Assembly: GCA_017442805.1 (NCBI GenBank)
Contig: JAFRZA010000020.1
Coordinates: forward strand, 1-64,000
Direction: 5' to 3'
DNA length: 64,000 nt
Source: Erysipelotrichaceae bacterium
Lineage (GTDB): Bacteria > Bacillota_I > Bacilli_A > Erysipelotrichales > Erysipelotrichaceae
Both the position numbers and the translations under genes were made by a program. The stretch's first letter is position 1. Each line of letters opens with the position of its first letter. Below, in pieces: positions 45,140-54,045 of this stretch. The notes below the pieces were generated by a model. That model was not told the origin of the DNA. It saw only the letters and a program-made list of their open reading frames with translations, and did no database searches.

Positions 45140-45395
45140 GCTGTTTACCGAAAAAGGCTGGAGTGACTATTCCTATTGGCAGTCAGAGGACCGCAAGACC
45201 CTGAAACGGATCAACAGGCTTATTGAGAATATTGAAAGAAACGGCAATAAGGGTGTGGGGAAGCCGGAACCACTGACCGGCCGGCTCTCCGGATTCTGGA
45301 GCCGGCGGATCAATGACCGTGACCGGCTGATTTACCGGATCGACGGGGATGACATTCTGATTCTTTCCTGCCGGTATCATTATGAAGATCACTGA
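45132..45395 (+). CDS. yoeB: YoeB ribosome-dependent mRNA endonuclease toxin
   Basis: 87 residues, RelE fold. Catalytic residues E46, R65, H83 and Y84 are at the same positions as in E. coli YoeB. The flanking motifs are W-S-D-Y-S-Y-W, G-V-G-K-P-E-P-L, W-S-R-R-I and R-Y-H-Y. Starts 8 bases inside the antitoxin gene with GAGG six bases upstream. All active-site residues are intact, so the toxin should be functional. Confidence 0.94.
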   Translation: MNKLFTEKGWSDYSYWQSEDRKTLKRINRLIENIERNGNKGVGKPEPLTGRLSGFWSRRINDRDRLIYRIDGDDILILSCRYHYEDH

Positions 45396-45421
45396 TGAGG
45401 CTGCTGAACCATCAGTCGTTT
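45391..45421 (+). terminator. Terminator after yoeB
   Basis: ACTGATG and CATCAGT stem, overlapping the yoeB stop, followed by CGTTTTT. Confidence 0.7.
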
Positions 45422-45470
45422 TTCCTTTCGGTAATTGATGATAAAATGAAATAAATAAAGGAGAGCATTC

Positions 45471-45824
45471 ATGGCATACATTAAGGAATACAGCAGTGGA
45501 AGAAGAATAATCGAAATTGACAGTTCCTATATCAAGGACTACAGCTCGGGGAGAAGAAACTTTGAAGTGGATGGACCGTATCTGAAAGATTACAGCTCCG
45601 GCAGACGCATGTATGAAATAGACGGTAATTACATCAGGGATTACAGCTCCGGAAGAAGACTTGTGGAGGTGGACGGAAACTACATCAGAGACTATAGTTC
45701 GGGCAGAAGACAGCTTGAAATCGATGGAAACTACATCAAAGAGTATTCAAGCGGACGAAGACTGTATGAAATTGACGGCTTTCTGCCCAGACGTGTCCTG
45801 CTTGCCCTGATCATGATCCTGTGA
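45471..45824 (+). CDS. Six-fold 17-residue repeat protein (beta-flower-like)
   Basis: 117 residues built from six tandem 17-residue units with consensus Y-I-K-D-Y-S-S-G-R-R-x-x-E-I-D-G-N, then a short tail F-L-P-R-R-V-L-L-A-L-I-M-I-L. Each unit looks like two short beta-strands with a turn at S-S-G. This resembles the small '4-fold beta-flower' proteins, but with six rather than four repeats. The hydrophobic tail could be a membrane segment or hydrophobic plug. AAGGAG precedes the ATG. Repeat DNA units have diverged, so the array is not recent. Function unknown. Confidence 0.75.
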   Translation: MAYIKEYSSGRRIIEIDSSYIKDYSSGRRNFEVDGPYLKDYSSGRRMYEIDGNYIRDYSSGRRLVEVDGNYIRDYSSGRRQLEIDGNYIKEYSSGRRLYEIDGFLPRRVLLALIMIL

Positions 45825-45851
45825 TCACATTCTGAAATTAAAGCATGTTTT

Positions 45852-45875
45852 GAAGCATCTTAAATGATGCTTTTC
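45852..45875 (+). terminator. Terminator after the repeat protein
   Basis: AAGCATC and GATGCTT stem with TTAAAT loop and TTCTT tail. Confidence 0.7.
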
Positions 45876-45961
45876 TTATGCCTGAAGAAAGACTGTAAAT
45901 GAAAAACATGGCTTTCATTGGGGGCGTGCTATACTGTTAAGGTAAGACAAGAGGTAGTCCC

Positions 45962-47596
45962 ATGGAAAAGAGAATAACGGATATCCATTGCCCCAAATGC
46001 GGTTCGCCCGCTCATTTTGACATAATCCATCAGCGATACGGCTGTCCTTTCTGCGGTTCAACCGTAGAGATAAATGAAGCCCGGCAGGAAACCCAGGGCT
46101 TCCGCAGGATGCGCATTGAGCATCTTAAGCAGAGCAGTGAAGAATATCAGCTTTTCCACGGTGCCTGCGAAGGCTGCGGGGCTGATGTCGTCTTTGAGAA
46201 AGGCGAAGCGTTATCTGAATGCCCTTTCTGCGGCCGCTCGCTGGTGCGCAGGGAATATCTTAACAGCGAGGACTTCCCGGAAAACGTCATACCCTTTGTC
46301 CTTACGGAAAAGGAAGCGAAGGAAAGACTGCGGCAGTGGTGTGATGATAACCGCGTCAGACCCGAAGCGGGGAAACTGAAGAAGATCATTGACGGTCTTC
46401 GGGGCTTTTATCTGCCCTACGAACTGATCAACGGTCCGGTGCACATGAGAGTGGGCCGGATGGACGGCATGCGCACTTATGAGTGCGAAGGCTTCATCAA
46501 CGGGGAACTGGTCAACCGCTCAGCTCAGCTTGATAACCTGTTACTGGACGGCATGGAACCCTTTGACCTGGACAAACTTGCAGCCTTTGACTTCGGCTAT
46601 CTGGCCGGTCAGAGAGTCAAGATCGCCGACATATCGCAGCAGGCTCTGGAAGAAAGAGCACGACAAGAGACGGCGGAGACTTACAGTCCTTATATCGCCA
46701 AAGTGATGGAGAGCAGAGCCGTGGAAGTGAAGGCCGACGTCAGCGACGCCATCCGTCTGCCGGTGCTGCTTCCGGTCTACTGCCTCTGCCGGGATGACCT
46801 GATGGCGGCGGTTAACGGCCAGAGCGGCAAGGTGTCGGTGCGCTCGCTGAAGAAGAAGCGCTTCTATTTCCTGCCCTGGTGGCTCAAGGCCATCGTGGTC
46901 ACGCTGGCTTTCTCGCTGATCGCCTTTGCGGCCTTCGTGGCCTTCGGCATGGACAAGGCCGGGGCACTTTACATTGACGGGCTGCTGACGATCGTCTTCA
47001 TCATCGTCATTCTGTGCCTTTACAGCGATACCGTTCACAATGACTTCATCGTGGAAACCAATCACGAGATATATACTTCCGGTGAAAGCAACTTCACCCG
47101 CCGCTACGGCAGGCTGGTGCCCAGTGATAAAGTTCTTAAGCGCAAGCTGGAAGAGCCGGTCTTCTTTGAAAAACTGGATGGCGAATACCAACCGGTACAG
47201 CTGCGCTTCACCACGCCTATAAGAGTCATCAGGATGATAATGATGTGTCTTATCGTGCTGTTTCTGCCGGTCATCTGCGCTCTGGTGATCACCGGCTTTG
47301 ACTTCGGAAAAATCAACCTGGGCGGTTCGGCTGCCTGGTTCTGTATCTTCGTGCCGGTAGTGCCGATCTATCTTCTGAAGTTCGGCATCGTCGAGCTGCA
47401 TGACAACCCCTGGATCTATCAGATCAGGGAAGACGGCACTAAGAAGAGATATCACAAGAAGCTGAACATCAGGATCACGCCTTCCGTGATTGGTGATATT
47501 CTGCGGGCGCTGTTTATTCCGCCAGTCAGCCTGGCGGTGTGGTTTGGCATCATCAGCTTCATCGTAATGGTCTATCTGACCGCGGGAGGAGAGTAG
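45962..47596 (+). CDS. Zinc-ribbon membrane protein of unknown function
   Basis: 544 residues. The N-terminus carries two to three zinc ribbons (C-P-K-C...C-P-F-C at about 10-33; C-E-G-C...C-P-F-C at about 69-89). A long soluble region (about 100-300) follows, then four hydrophobic helices in two pairs (about 308-360 and 420-480) and a final pair at the C-terminus (about 515-540). It resembles the poorly characterised TFIIB-type zinc-ribbon membrane proteins of Firmicutes. AGAGGTAG lies before the start. The next gene starts 2 bases after its stop. Confidence 0.8.
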   Translation: MEKRITDIHCPKCGSPAHFDIIHQRYGCPFCGSTVEINEARQETQGFRRMRIEHLKQSSEEYQLFHGACEGCGADVVFEKGEALSECPFCGRSLVRREYLNSEDFPENVIPFVLTEKEAKERLRQWCDDNRVRPEAGKLKKIIDGLRGFYLPYELINGPVHMRVGRMDGMRTYECEGFINGELVNRSAQLDNLLLDGMEPFDLDKLAAFDFGYLAGQRVKIADISQQALEERARQETAETYSPYIAKVMESRAVEVKADVSDAIRLPVLLPVYCLCRDDLMAAVNGQSGKVSVRSLKKKRFYFLPWWLKAIVVTLAFSLIAFAAFVAFGMDKAGALYIDGLLTIVFIIVILCLYSDTVHNDFIVETNHEIYTSGESNFTRRYGRLVPSDKVLKRKLEEPVFFEKLDGEYQPVQLRFTTPIRVIRMIMMCLIVLFLPVICALVITGFDFGKINLGGSAAWFCIFVPVVPIYLLKFGIVELHDNPWIYQIREDGTKKRYHKKLNIRITPSVIGDILRALFIPPVSLAVWFGIISFIVMVYLTAGGE

Positions 47597-47598
47597 AA

Positions 47599-48348
47599 AT
47601 GGAAGTCAGGGAACTGTCCGCAAAGCGCACCGGGCTGACCGGAAACGCGCTGAAGGTGATCGCCATCATCGCGATGACGATCGACCATCTGGCCTGGATG
47701 GACATTGAGACTTACGCTCAGGCCGAAACGCCCGTGCAGATCTTTCTGCACTGCATCGGCCGGCTGACGGCGCCGATCATGTTCTTCTTCGCGAGCGAAG
47801 GCTACCACTATACTCACAATTTCCGCAAGTACCTGGGCCGGATGGCCTTACTGGCTCTGGTCAGTCACTTTGCCTTCTGCTTCTTCAACCAGTCGGATTT
47901 CAATCCCTTCACCAACCTGATCTTCAATGCCACCAGCATTGCCTGGCCGCTGATGTGGGGACTGATCTTCTTATGGGTCTGGGACCGGGATGAATGGAGC
48001 CTCTGGCTGAAGGTTCTGATCACCCTGATCGGCTGCGTGGTGACCTGCACGTCCGACTGGAGCTGTGCCGCGCCGCTTGCCATATTGATGATGGGAAGAA
48101 ACCGGGGTAATTTTCATAAGCAGATGCTGTGGCTGATGGCCATAACCTCCCTGTATGCCATTGCCTTCTTCGTGGTAAACAGCCATGTATACGGAATGCT
48201 GCACATGGCCTGCTGGCTGGCGGTTCCGCTGCTGTCTCTTTATAACGGTCAGCGCGGCCAGTGCCGCTGGCTGGGTAAGTTCTTCTACTGGTACTATCCC
48301 GTGCACATGACCGTCATCGGTCTGATCTATCTGTTCTTGATGAAATGA
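47599..48348 (+). CDS. TraX-family membrane protein
   Basis: 249 residues, about eight hydrophobic helices. The signature GNALKVIAIIAMTIDHLAWM and IGRLTAPIMFFFASEGYHYTHN is typical of TraX. The plasmid TraX acetylates F-pilin; chromosomal relatives are uncharacterised acetyltransferases. GGGAGGAGAG precedes ATG. In-frame upstream codons overlap the zinc-ribbon gene and are not used here. It probably forms one operon with the zinc-ribbon gene upstream and the phosphatase downstream. Confidence 0.88.
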   Translation: MEVRELSAKRTGLTGNALKVIAIIAMTIDHLAWMDIETYAQAETPVQIFLHCIGRLTAPIMFFFASEGYHYTHNFRKYLGRMALLALVSHFAFCFFNQSDFNPFTNLIFNATSIAWPLMWGLIFLWVWDRDEWSLWLKVLITLIGCVVTCTSDWSCAAPLAILMMGRNRGNFHKQMLWLMAITSLYAIAFFVVNSHVYGMLHMACWLAVPLLSLYNGQRGQCRWLGKFFYWYYPVHMTVIGLIYLFLMK

Positions 48349-48367
48349 GTGAGGATCTGAGAAGAAA

Positions 48368-48823
48368 ATGAAACAGCCGACAAGGATCCTGTTTGTCTGC
48401 CACGGCAACATCTGCCGCAGCGTCATGGCGGAAATGATGATGAAGGACATGGCAGCGAAAGCCCGCCGGGAAAGCGACTTTTACATTGATTCTGCCGCCA
48501 CTTCCACCGAAGAGATCGGCAGTCCCATTTATCCCCCGGCCCGCCGCAAGCTGCGGGAAAAGGGAATCGACCCGGGAGATCACCGGGCCAGGCAGGTAAG
48601 AAGAAGCGATTATGATGCCTTTGACATGATCATCGGCATGGACGGCGCCAACATCAGAAATCTCTGCCGGCTGTTCAACGGCGACCCTGACGGCAAGGTC
48701 TTCAGGATGATGAGCTTTGCCTCATCGGACCGCGACATCTCCGATCCCTGGTATACCGATGACTTCGAATCGACTTACCGCGATCTGCGGGAAAGCCTGG
48801 ACGGACTGATGAAGAGACTGTGA
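48368..48823 (+). CDS. Low-molecular-weight protein tyrosine phosphatase
   Basis: 151 residues. P-loop V-C-H-G-N-I-C-R-S with C11 and R17, and general acid D126 in S-D-P-W-Y-T-D-D-F. It dephosphorylates tyrosine or arginine residues. The start is 19 bases after traX-like stop. A kinase partner is not seen in the window. Confidence 0.93.
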   Translation: MKQPTRILFVCHGNICRSVMAEMMMKDMAAKARRESDFYIDSAATSTEEIGSPIYPPARRKLREKGIDPGDHRARQVRRSDYDAFDMIIGMDGANIRNLCRLFNGDPDGKVFRMMSFASSDRDISDPWYTDDFESTYRDLRESLDGLMKRL

Positions 48824-48880
48824 CACCGTTCTTCAAGGTGTTTATAATGGAATTGATAAAATGAAATGGGGGTAATGTTT

Positions 48881-49597
48881 ATGAAGAAGATTTTAAGCAT
48901 TGTATTGACATTAATGCTGGTCATTACGTTTACCGGCTGTCAGTCCGGGGGCGGCGGCAGCAGCTCCGGAAGCGGCAGTGGCAGTGGCATTGGCTCAGGA
49001 AGCGGCACTCCTTCTAAGCCTGATGCCGGCGATTATCTGAGCAGGCGTGAGCTTGAAACCATTGCCAATCAGGAACTTCTGAAATTTGTCGAGGATTTCG
49101 CCGGTTCCGAAGGTGAGTACGTTGACATCTATCTGCCTGTATGCCTGGAGGAAAAGCAGATCTCGGAGCACAAGTATGAATACTATTACGTTTACGGCGA
49201 GTGCTTCGGACAGCTGGCTGAATCAGATGTCAAGGTGCTGAAGGTAACGGTGACAGCTCAAAACGGCCGACAGTACACCGTCAGCCGTGACCGCAATGCC
49301 TCTTATAAAGTCTATCTTACCAACGTTCATTCCAAGGCAATGAACGTGCGCAAGGCACCATACACGGATGCCTCGATAGTTGACCAGAAAGCTACCGGAG
49401 CGAGATTCCCGATATATGTCTTCAACTATGAGAAGTTCCTCTACAGCGGGGAAAAATACCTCTGGTACGGCATTGATCCCAGCGGCTATTCCAGATGGGT
49501 AGCTGACGGCATCCAGACGACCAGCGAGTACTATCGCTTTGACAACGGCTGCAGCACCAAGGACATGGTCCTGGTGTTCATGAAGTGGGCGTCATAG
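48881..49597 (+). CDS. Lipoprotein with SH3-like C-terminal domain
   Basis: 238 residues. Signal peptide with lipobox F-T-G-C (Cys18 in the 48881 start), then a Gly/Ser linker (about 20-45), a helical/acidic middle and a bacterial SH3-like segment (HSKAMNVRKAPYTDASIVDQKATG...YSRWVADGI). SH3b domains often bind cell-wall peptides. GGGGGT lies eight bases before the start. Confidence 0.8.
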   Translation: MKKILSIVLTLMLVITFTGCQSGGGGSSSGSGSGSGIGSGSGTPSKPDAGDYLSRRELETIANQELLKFVEDFAGSEGEYVDIYLPVCLEEKQISEHKYEYYYVYGECFGQLAESDVKVLKVTVTAQNGRQYTVSRDRNASYKVYLTNVHSKAMNVRKAPYTDASIVDQKATGARFPIYVFNYEKFLYSGEKYLWYGIDPSGYSRWVADGIQTTSEYYRFDNGCSTKDMVLVFMKWAS

Positions 49598-49612
49598 GAA
49601 AGAAGATGATTT

Positions 49613-49640
49613 ACCGGCTTTAACAAATGCCGGTTTTCAT
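49613..49640 (+). terminator. Terminator after the SH3 lipoprotein
   Basis: ACCGGC (49613-49618) pairs with GCCGGT (49629-49634) and is followed by TTTCATTT. Confidence 0.75.
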
Positions 49641-49721
49641 TTGGACTGCGGTGATTTTTCAATAAGAATGACCCGAAAGCCGATAATGTGGTAAAATGAA
49701 TGAAATAACGGGAGACAGGAA

Positions 49722-51089
49722 ATGAAGAAGTCATCAAGCGGAGATCAGATCATCCTGACGGTAATGAACATCCTGATAATTCTGGGCGTTCTGGCTTTTT
49801 TCGCTGTCCGTCTGATGGATTCCAAGGCTTCGTTTGAAGAACTCAACGACCGTGACATTCACAATGATCCGCTGGCTGAGGTCCTGATTTCCGACATCGA
49901 CCTGCTGAAGCGGGACCGGCTGTTTGACAACGGCGACGGTTCCTACAGCTTCAAGGGCTACGTCGATCATAACTATGTTTCCTATAACGGCATCATCTAC
50001 CGCATCGTGGAGATCAGCAAGGACAGGGAGATCGTCCTGATTTCCAATGAGCCCATAACCCTCTCGCCGCTATCCCAGCGGGTCAGCCTGGATAAGACAC
50101 CGCTGTACATCTGGCTTAACGCCGGCTCTGACGAACACAGCGGCATCTTTGAAGGCACCCTCAACGGCAAAAAGGAATACCTGACTGCCTGCGCCAACGA
50201 TTTCAGCGAACTGACCAACATCAAGAATGCCGTGCGCACCGTTACCGGCGTCTCCGGCTATGTCAGCCTGCTTTCCGTCTTCCAGTATCAGAACTGCGGA
50301 GGCAGCAAGAGTTTTCTGAACAACGGCACGTACTTCTGGCTCAGCAATACCGACAACAACGGCTTCAGCTATTACGTTGATCCTGCCGGCGACGTCAAGC
50401 CGGCCAAGGACGCGGACCTGATGCTGGCGGTCCGTCCGGTCATCACGCTGAAAGCCGGGCTGATGGTACTGGGCGGCAGCGGCACGCTGAGCGACCCCTA
50501 CGTCATCAATGAAAACGACCCGTACCAGGCCAAGGACATCTGGGTCGGCAGCTTCGTCAACTACAGCGGCATCCTCTGGAGAGTGACGGACAAGGATGAG
50601 GAAGGCAATCTGATCCTCACCAGTCTGGACATAGCCCAGAGGGAAGAAGGTCCGGTCACGATCAGACAGTCGCACAACAACGTCTACAACACTCAGACCG
50701 GAGCCGGCTATTATTTCAATCACACCTATGTAAAGAACCTCTACCGCTATTCCGACTATCTGACCAGAAGAGACTGGCCGCTGGGTGGCTCGGTGGATGG
50801 CGAATACTTTGATTACCGCGACAATTATCAGCGCTCGCTGCGCTGCTTCATCTACATACCGACGACGGCAGACATGTTCCTAAGCGACCTGGATCCCTGC
50901 CGGCTGATGACCTATGACCCCTACGCTCACGCGCTGGCCTACAGCATCGTCGATTACCGGCTGAAGAGTCTGGATGTCACCAAGGAAGGCAATTACCGGA
51001 TCTGCGTCTGCATGCTCGGATCGCTGATGGTGTCTGACGGAACGGGCAGCCGGGAAGAACCCTATGTTCTGGAGGTGGACGAATGGTAG
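49722..51089 (+). CDS. Single-pass membrane protein with two DUF6273-like ectodomain repeats (paralogue A)
   Basis: 455 residues. One transmembrane helix (about 8-30) is followed by two similar halves of about 200 residues. Each has Y-R-I-V-x-I or W-R-V-T-x-K cores, a W-L-N / F-L-N segment, and ends with G-x-G-T-x-x-x-P-Y-V (GGSGTLSDPYVI and DGTGSREEPYVL). This looks like the DUF6273-type extracellular fold; the assignment is from pattern. It is a paralogue of the gene at 58154. The downstream proline-rich gene starts inside its last codons, so the two are translationally coupled. Confidence 0.75.
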   Translation: MKKSSSGDQIILTVMNILIILGVLAFFAVRLMDSKASFEELNDRDIHNDPLAEVLISDIDLLKRDRLFDNGDGSYSFKGYVDHNYVSYNGIIYRIVEISKDREIVLISNEPITLSPLSQRVSLDKTPLYIWLNAGSDEHSGIFEGTLNGKKEYLTACANDFSELTNIKNAVRTVTGVSGYVSLLSVFQYQNCGGSKSFLNNGTYFWLSNTDNNGFSYYVDPAGDVKPAKDADLMLAVRPVITLKAGLMVLGGSGTLSDPYVINENDPYQAKDIWVGSFVNYSGILWRVTDKDEEGNLILTSLDIAQREEGPVTIRQSHNNVYNTQTGAGYYFNHTYVKNLYRYSDYLTRRDWPLGGSVDGEYFDYRDNYQRSLRCFIYIPTTADMFLSDLDPCRLMTYDPYAHALAYSIVDYRLKSLDVTKEGNYRICVCMLGSLMVSDGTGSREEPYVLEVDEW

Positions 51090-52348
51090 CGAACAATGAT
51101 AGGATCATCGATCAGTTCGGCCAGGTCCGCAGCCTGACGGAAAACAGCGAGCCGGTAAAGATCGGCTCACCGACCATCCGCAAGCAGGTCAATCAGACTG
51201 AGCAGGCGCTCAGGGAGATCGGCATTTTTCCTGTGGAGGAAAAGCCGGCCGTTCAGCAGGCGGCTCCCCAGCCGGCCGCCCAGGCAGTTCAGCCGGAGGG
51301 CTCGCGAACAGCCGCCCAGGCGCTGACCGCTCTCTCCAAGCAGGCTTCGCTGGCTCAGCAGCTGACAAGTAAACCCCAGGCGCCGGCAGTCGAGAAGAAA
51401 CCGGCCGTTCAGCAGCAGAGCAGCCAGCCCCGGAAACCGGCTGACGAAAGCGCAGAGCCGAAGCAGCAGAAAGCCGAAGAGACTCCTGGCTACCAGATCG
51501 TAAAAGTGCCCGTTTATGATGAAAAGGGTCAGCTGATCAGCTACCAGCAGGTTAGAAGACCGATCGAAGAAGAAAAAGAGAAGACGGAGACCTATCAGCT
51601 GGTCCGAGTGCCGGTCTATGATACTGACGGTAACGTCGTCGGCTATCAGATGGTCAATCGTCCCGTAAGTGCAAAAAAGGAAAAGCCAACGGTAACCGGC
51701 GATACCAGATACCGCAATCCCGGCACCATCGCAGCCAAAAAAGAAACCGGGCAGAGGGCCCAACCCAAGCCAACTGCCGAAGCCAGGACGCAGGAAGCCA
51801 AGCCGGCTGAAAAGCCGCAGAGCGAAAAGAAACCGCCGCTCGCCGCTCAGCCTGCCCCGGCGGTAAAGCCGAAGCCGCAAGCCACTGTTAAGCCACCGGT
51901 TCAGCCTGCAGCTGAACAGTCAGCTGAAAAGCCGGCCGCATCCCCGCAGCCTGCCAAAACGGTCAGTGAGCCGGCCCCGAAAACCGGTCAGCCTGCCCAT
52001 ACTCCGGTTTCCGTTTCAGCTCAACCGGCTGAAATGAAACCGCCGGTAAAGCCGGCCCAGCCGGCTCTCAGGCCCGTACCTGCCGTTAACAAGATGCCGG
52101 CAGCGGCCAAGCCGAAGGCAGCGGAAGACAGCCAGGACAAACTGAAGTGGTATTTCAAGCTGGTACTGGTCCTTGATGTTCTCTGCATTCTGCTGGTGGC
52201 GGCTCTGTATCTGCCGTTCAGCCCGCTGAGAAAGAACCTGATCATCAGTTCGCTTTCCCAGAAGGAAAAATACTACATCGCCTATGGCCTGTATACAGAC
52301 AGGATGATTCAGGAAACCGTCAATGACTACCTGAACATTGATGAATGA
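51083..52348 (+). CDS. Pro/Ala-rich single-pass protein, partner of paralogue A, lacking the glycosidase domain
   Basis: 421 residues. Intracellular part (1-350) is rich in Pro, Ala, Lys and Gln, with two copies of a 28-residue unit (Y-Q-I/L-V-K/R-V-P-V-Y-D-x-x-G...R-P). One transmembrane helix (about 356-378) and about 45 extracellular residues follow (KYYIAYGLYTDRMIQETVNDYLNIDE). The TM and following segment match the gene at 59553, but where that protein continues into a phosphodiester glycosidase domain, this one stops. GGAGG precedes the ATG, which overlaps the previous stop. Confidence 0.75.
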   Translation: MVANNDRIIDQFGQVRSLTENSEPVKIGSPTIRKQVNQTEQALREIGIFPVEEKPAVQQAAPQPAAQAVQPEGSRTAAQALTALSKQASLAQQLTSKPQAPAVEKKPAVQQQSSQPRKPADESAEPKQQKAEETPGYQIVKVPVYDEKGQLISYQQVRRPIEEEKEKTETYQLVRVPVYDTDGNVVGYQMVNRPVSAKKEKPTVTGDTRYRNPGTIAAKKETGQRAQPKPTAEARTQEAKPAEKPQSEKKPPLAAQPAPAVKPKPQATVKPPVQPAAEQSAEKPAASPQPAKTVSEPAPKTGQPAHTPVSVSAQPAEMKPPVKPAQPALRPVPAVNKMPAAAKPKAAEDSQDKLKWYFKLVLVLDVLCILLVAALYLPFSPLRKNLIISSLSQKEKYYIAYGLYTDRMIQETVNDYLNIDE

Positions 52349-52362
52349 GGAGGAAGGAACAC

Positions 52363-53091
52363 ATGGATAAGATCGAACAGCTTCAGAAGATCTTCGATGA
52401 AAGCAACAGAATCGTTTTCTTTACCGGTGCCGGCGTTTCCACGGAAAGCGGCATCCCCGATTTCCGCAGTGTCGACGGGCTCTACAACCAGAAATACAGA
52501 TATCCTCCGGAGAGAATCATCTCCCATTCCTTCTTCCGTGACAACGTGGAGGAATTCTACCGCTTCTACAAGGACAGAATGGTCTACCCGCTGGCCCGCC
52601 CCAACGCCGCTCATAAGAAGATGGCGGAGTTTGAAGCCGCCGGCAAGTGCATCGGCGTGGTGACCCAGAACATCGACGGCCTGCATACCGTGGCCGGCAG
52701 CAAGAACGTCTATGAGGTGCACGGAACCATCAACAAGAACTACTGCACCAAGTGCCACCGCTTCTACAGCCTTGATGAGATCATGGCCAAGGACGGGGTA
52801 CCGTACTGCGACGACTGTGGTGCCGTCATCAAGCCCGATGTCGTTCTCTATGAAGAGGGACTGGATGATCTGACCGTCAGCGGAGCCATCCGCGCCATTT
52901 CCCAGGCTGACTGCCTGGTGATCACCGGAACCTCGCTGGTCGTCTATCCGGCCGCCGGATTCGTCAATTACTTCAACGGCAAGTACCTGGTGGTGATCAA
53001 CCTGTCGTCGACCAGCTCCGACTCCTCGGCGGACCTGGTTGTCCACGGCAAGGTCGGCGAAGTGCTGAGTCAGATAAAGGTCAATGCATAA
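52363..53091 (+). CDS. cobB: Sirtuin NAD-dependent deacylase
   Basis: 242 residues. NAD pocket TGAGVSTESGIPDFR (21-35), T-Q-N-I-D-G-L-H, catalytic H120 (V-Y-E-V-H-G-T) and zinc ligands C128, C131, C149 and C152. Removes acetyl or acyl groups from lysines. The start at 52363 has GGAGG/AAGG upstream; a possible start at 52345 overlaps the preceding stop. Probably co-transcribed with the surface cassette by proximity only. Confidence 0.93.
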   Translation: MDKIEQLQKIFDESNRIVFFTGAGVSTESGIPDFRSVDGLYNQKYRYPPERIISHSFFRDNVEEFYRFYKDRMVYPLARPNAAHKKMAEFEAAGKCIGVVTQNIDGLHTVAGSKNVYEVHGTINKNYCTKCHRFYSLDEIMAKDGVPYCDDCGAVIKPDVVLYEEGLDDLTVSGAIRAISQADCLVITGTSLVVYPAAGFVNYFNGKYLVVINLSSTSSDSSADLVVHGKVGEVLSQIKVNA

Positions 53092-53097
53092 AAAAAC

Positions 53098-53116
53098 AAA
53101 GGCCATACGGCCTTTT
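53098..53116. terminator. Terminator after the sirtuin
   Basis: AAAGGCC, ATAC loop, GGCCTTTT; with A-run before it, so it may work in both directions between convergent genes. Confidence 0.8.
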
Positions 53117-53130
53117 CTTTAGAATAGTTA

Positions 53131-53886
53131 TCAGTTTTTACATTCGCCTTCATCGCCGCATGAGCATTCTTCGTCGTCTCCGCAGCAACAGCAGCATTCC
53201 TTTTTTTCCTTCTTACAGGGTCTGACTTCTTCCTCTTCGTCGTAATAGTCTTCGCCCAATACCAGGCCGCTGGCCTGATCCATGTCTTCTTCCAGCTGCT
53301 GATAGACGCCGTAGAGTTCGGGAATTTCGTAGCCGTCCTGGTCATCGGGATCATAAGCGAACTGGAAGGGATGAACGCCGTAATTCTTGATCAGCTCCCT
53401 GGCGACGTTGATGTTCTTGATCACCGGTGTCAGCATCAGCAGGTCACAGTCGAGAATGAAGTCGTAGCTGTCCCTGCTGAGAAACCAGACGACATGCTTG
53501 GTCACTTCGGTATTGTAGGGAATGTATTTCTCAATGTCGATCTCCCCGTCTTCCCCGTAACAGAACACCGGCAGTTCGATCTGGGAGATCTCCTCATTCC
53601 AGATCGCCAGATTTTCTTCGTCTTCCTCTTCATCCGGGTCGAATTCGTAGTGAATGGTCAGCTGCAGCCCGTTGAGCAGGGCGTTGGCGTTTTCCACCCG
53701 CATGAAGTCCGGCAGGATCTCCTTCTTGCAGTCGATGTGCCGGAAGTTCCTGATGAACTGGTAGGAGTTGGAATCGTAGTTATAGACAATTGCCCCGTAT
53801 TTCTTTATTTCCCTGTTGAATTCATCGATGAATTCACATTGCGGATCGGTCAGATCCACGATCTTATTGAGATATAAATCACGCAT
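53131..53886 (-). CDS. Acidic protein with Cys-rich C-terminal tail
   Basis: 251 residues. The body (1-215) is acidic and soluble without a family I recognise. The last 30 residues contain a dense cysteine cluster (E-C-C-C-C-C-G and E-C-S-C-G-D-E-G-E-C, plus one earlier P-C-K), nine cysteines in all, flanked by Asp/Glu. Such tails bind metals such as zinc, copper or iron. CAGGTGAT precedes the start. No metal-transport gene lies adjacent. Confidence 0.72.
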   Translation of the reverse strand: MRDLYLNKIVDLTDPQCEFIDEFNREIKKYGAIVYNYDSNSYQFIRNFRHIDCKKEILPDFMRVENANALLNGLQLTIHYEFDPDEEEDEENLAIWNEEISQIELPVFCYGEDGEIDIEKYIPYNTEVTKHVVWFLSRDSYDFILDCDLLMLTPVIKNINVARELIKNYGVHPFQFAYDPDDQDGYEIPELYGVYQQLEEDMDQASGLVLGEDYYDEEEEVRPCKKEKKECCCCCGDDEECSCGDEGECKN

Positions 53887-54045
53887 GTTTTATCACCTGA
53901 CTTATTTTAGCACAACGGTTTACGGCGGGTGAACAATAATACACCCCTGCAATTGTCCTGAATGGGAAGCAAAACGGCCGAAAACCGGAAAATCTTCTGA
54001 TAAACGGGCAAAATGCGGATTATGATGTTATAATTATCTAGGAAT

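Noticed and set aside
45471-45824. Regular 51-base repeats, possible CRISPR-like array
   Set aside because: The repeats are contiguous without unique spacers and are in-frame codons of a repeat protein with its own ribosome site.
46541-47455. 304-residue minus-strand open frame
   Set aside because: Antisense to the zinc-ribbon membrane protein; composition rich in His/Asp/Gln typical of a shadow frame.
49531-52245. Several Arg- or Gly-rich minus-strand frames across the surface cassette
   Set aside because: All are complements of plus-strand coding DNA; their composition and lack of ribosome sites mark them as shadows.
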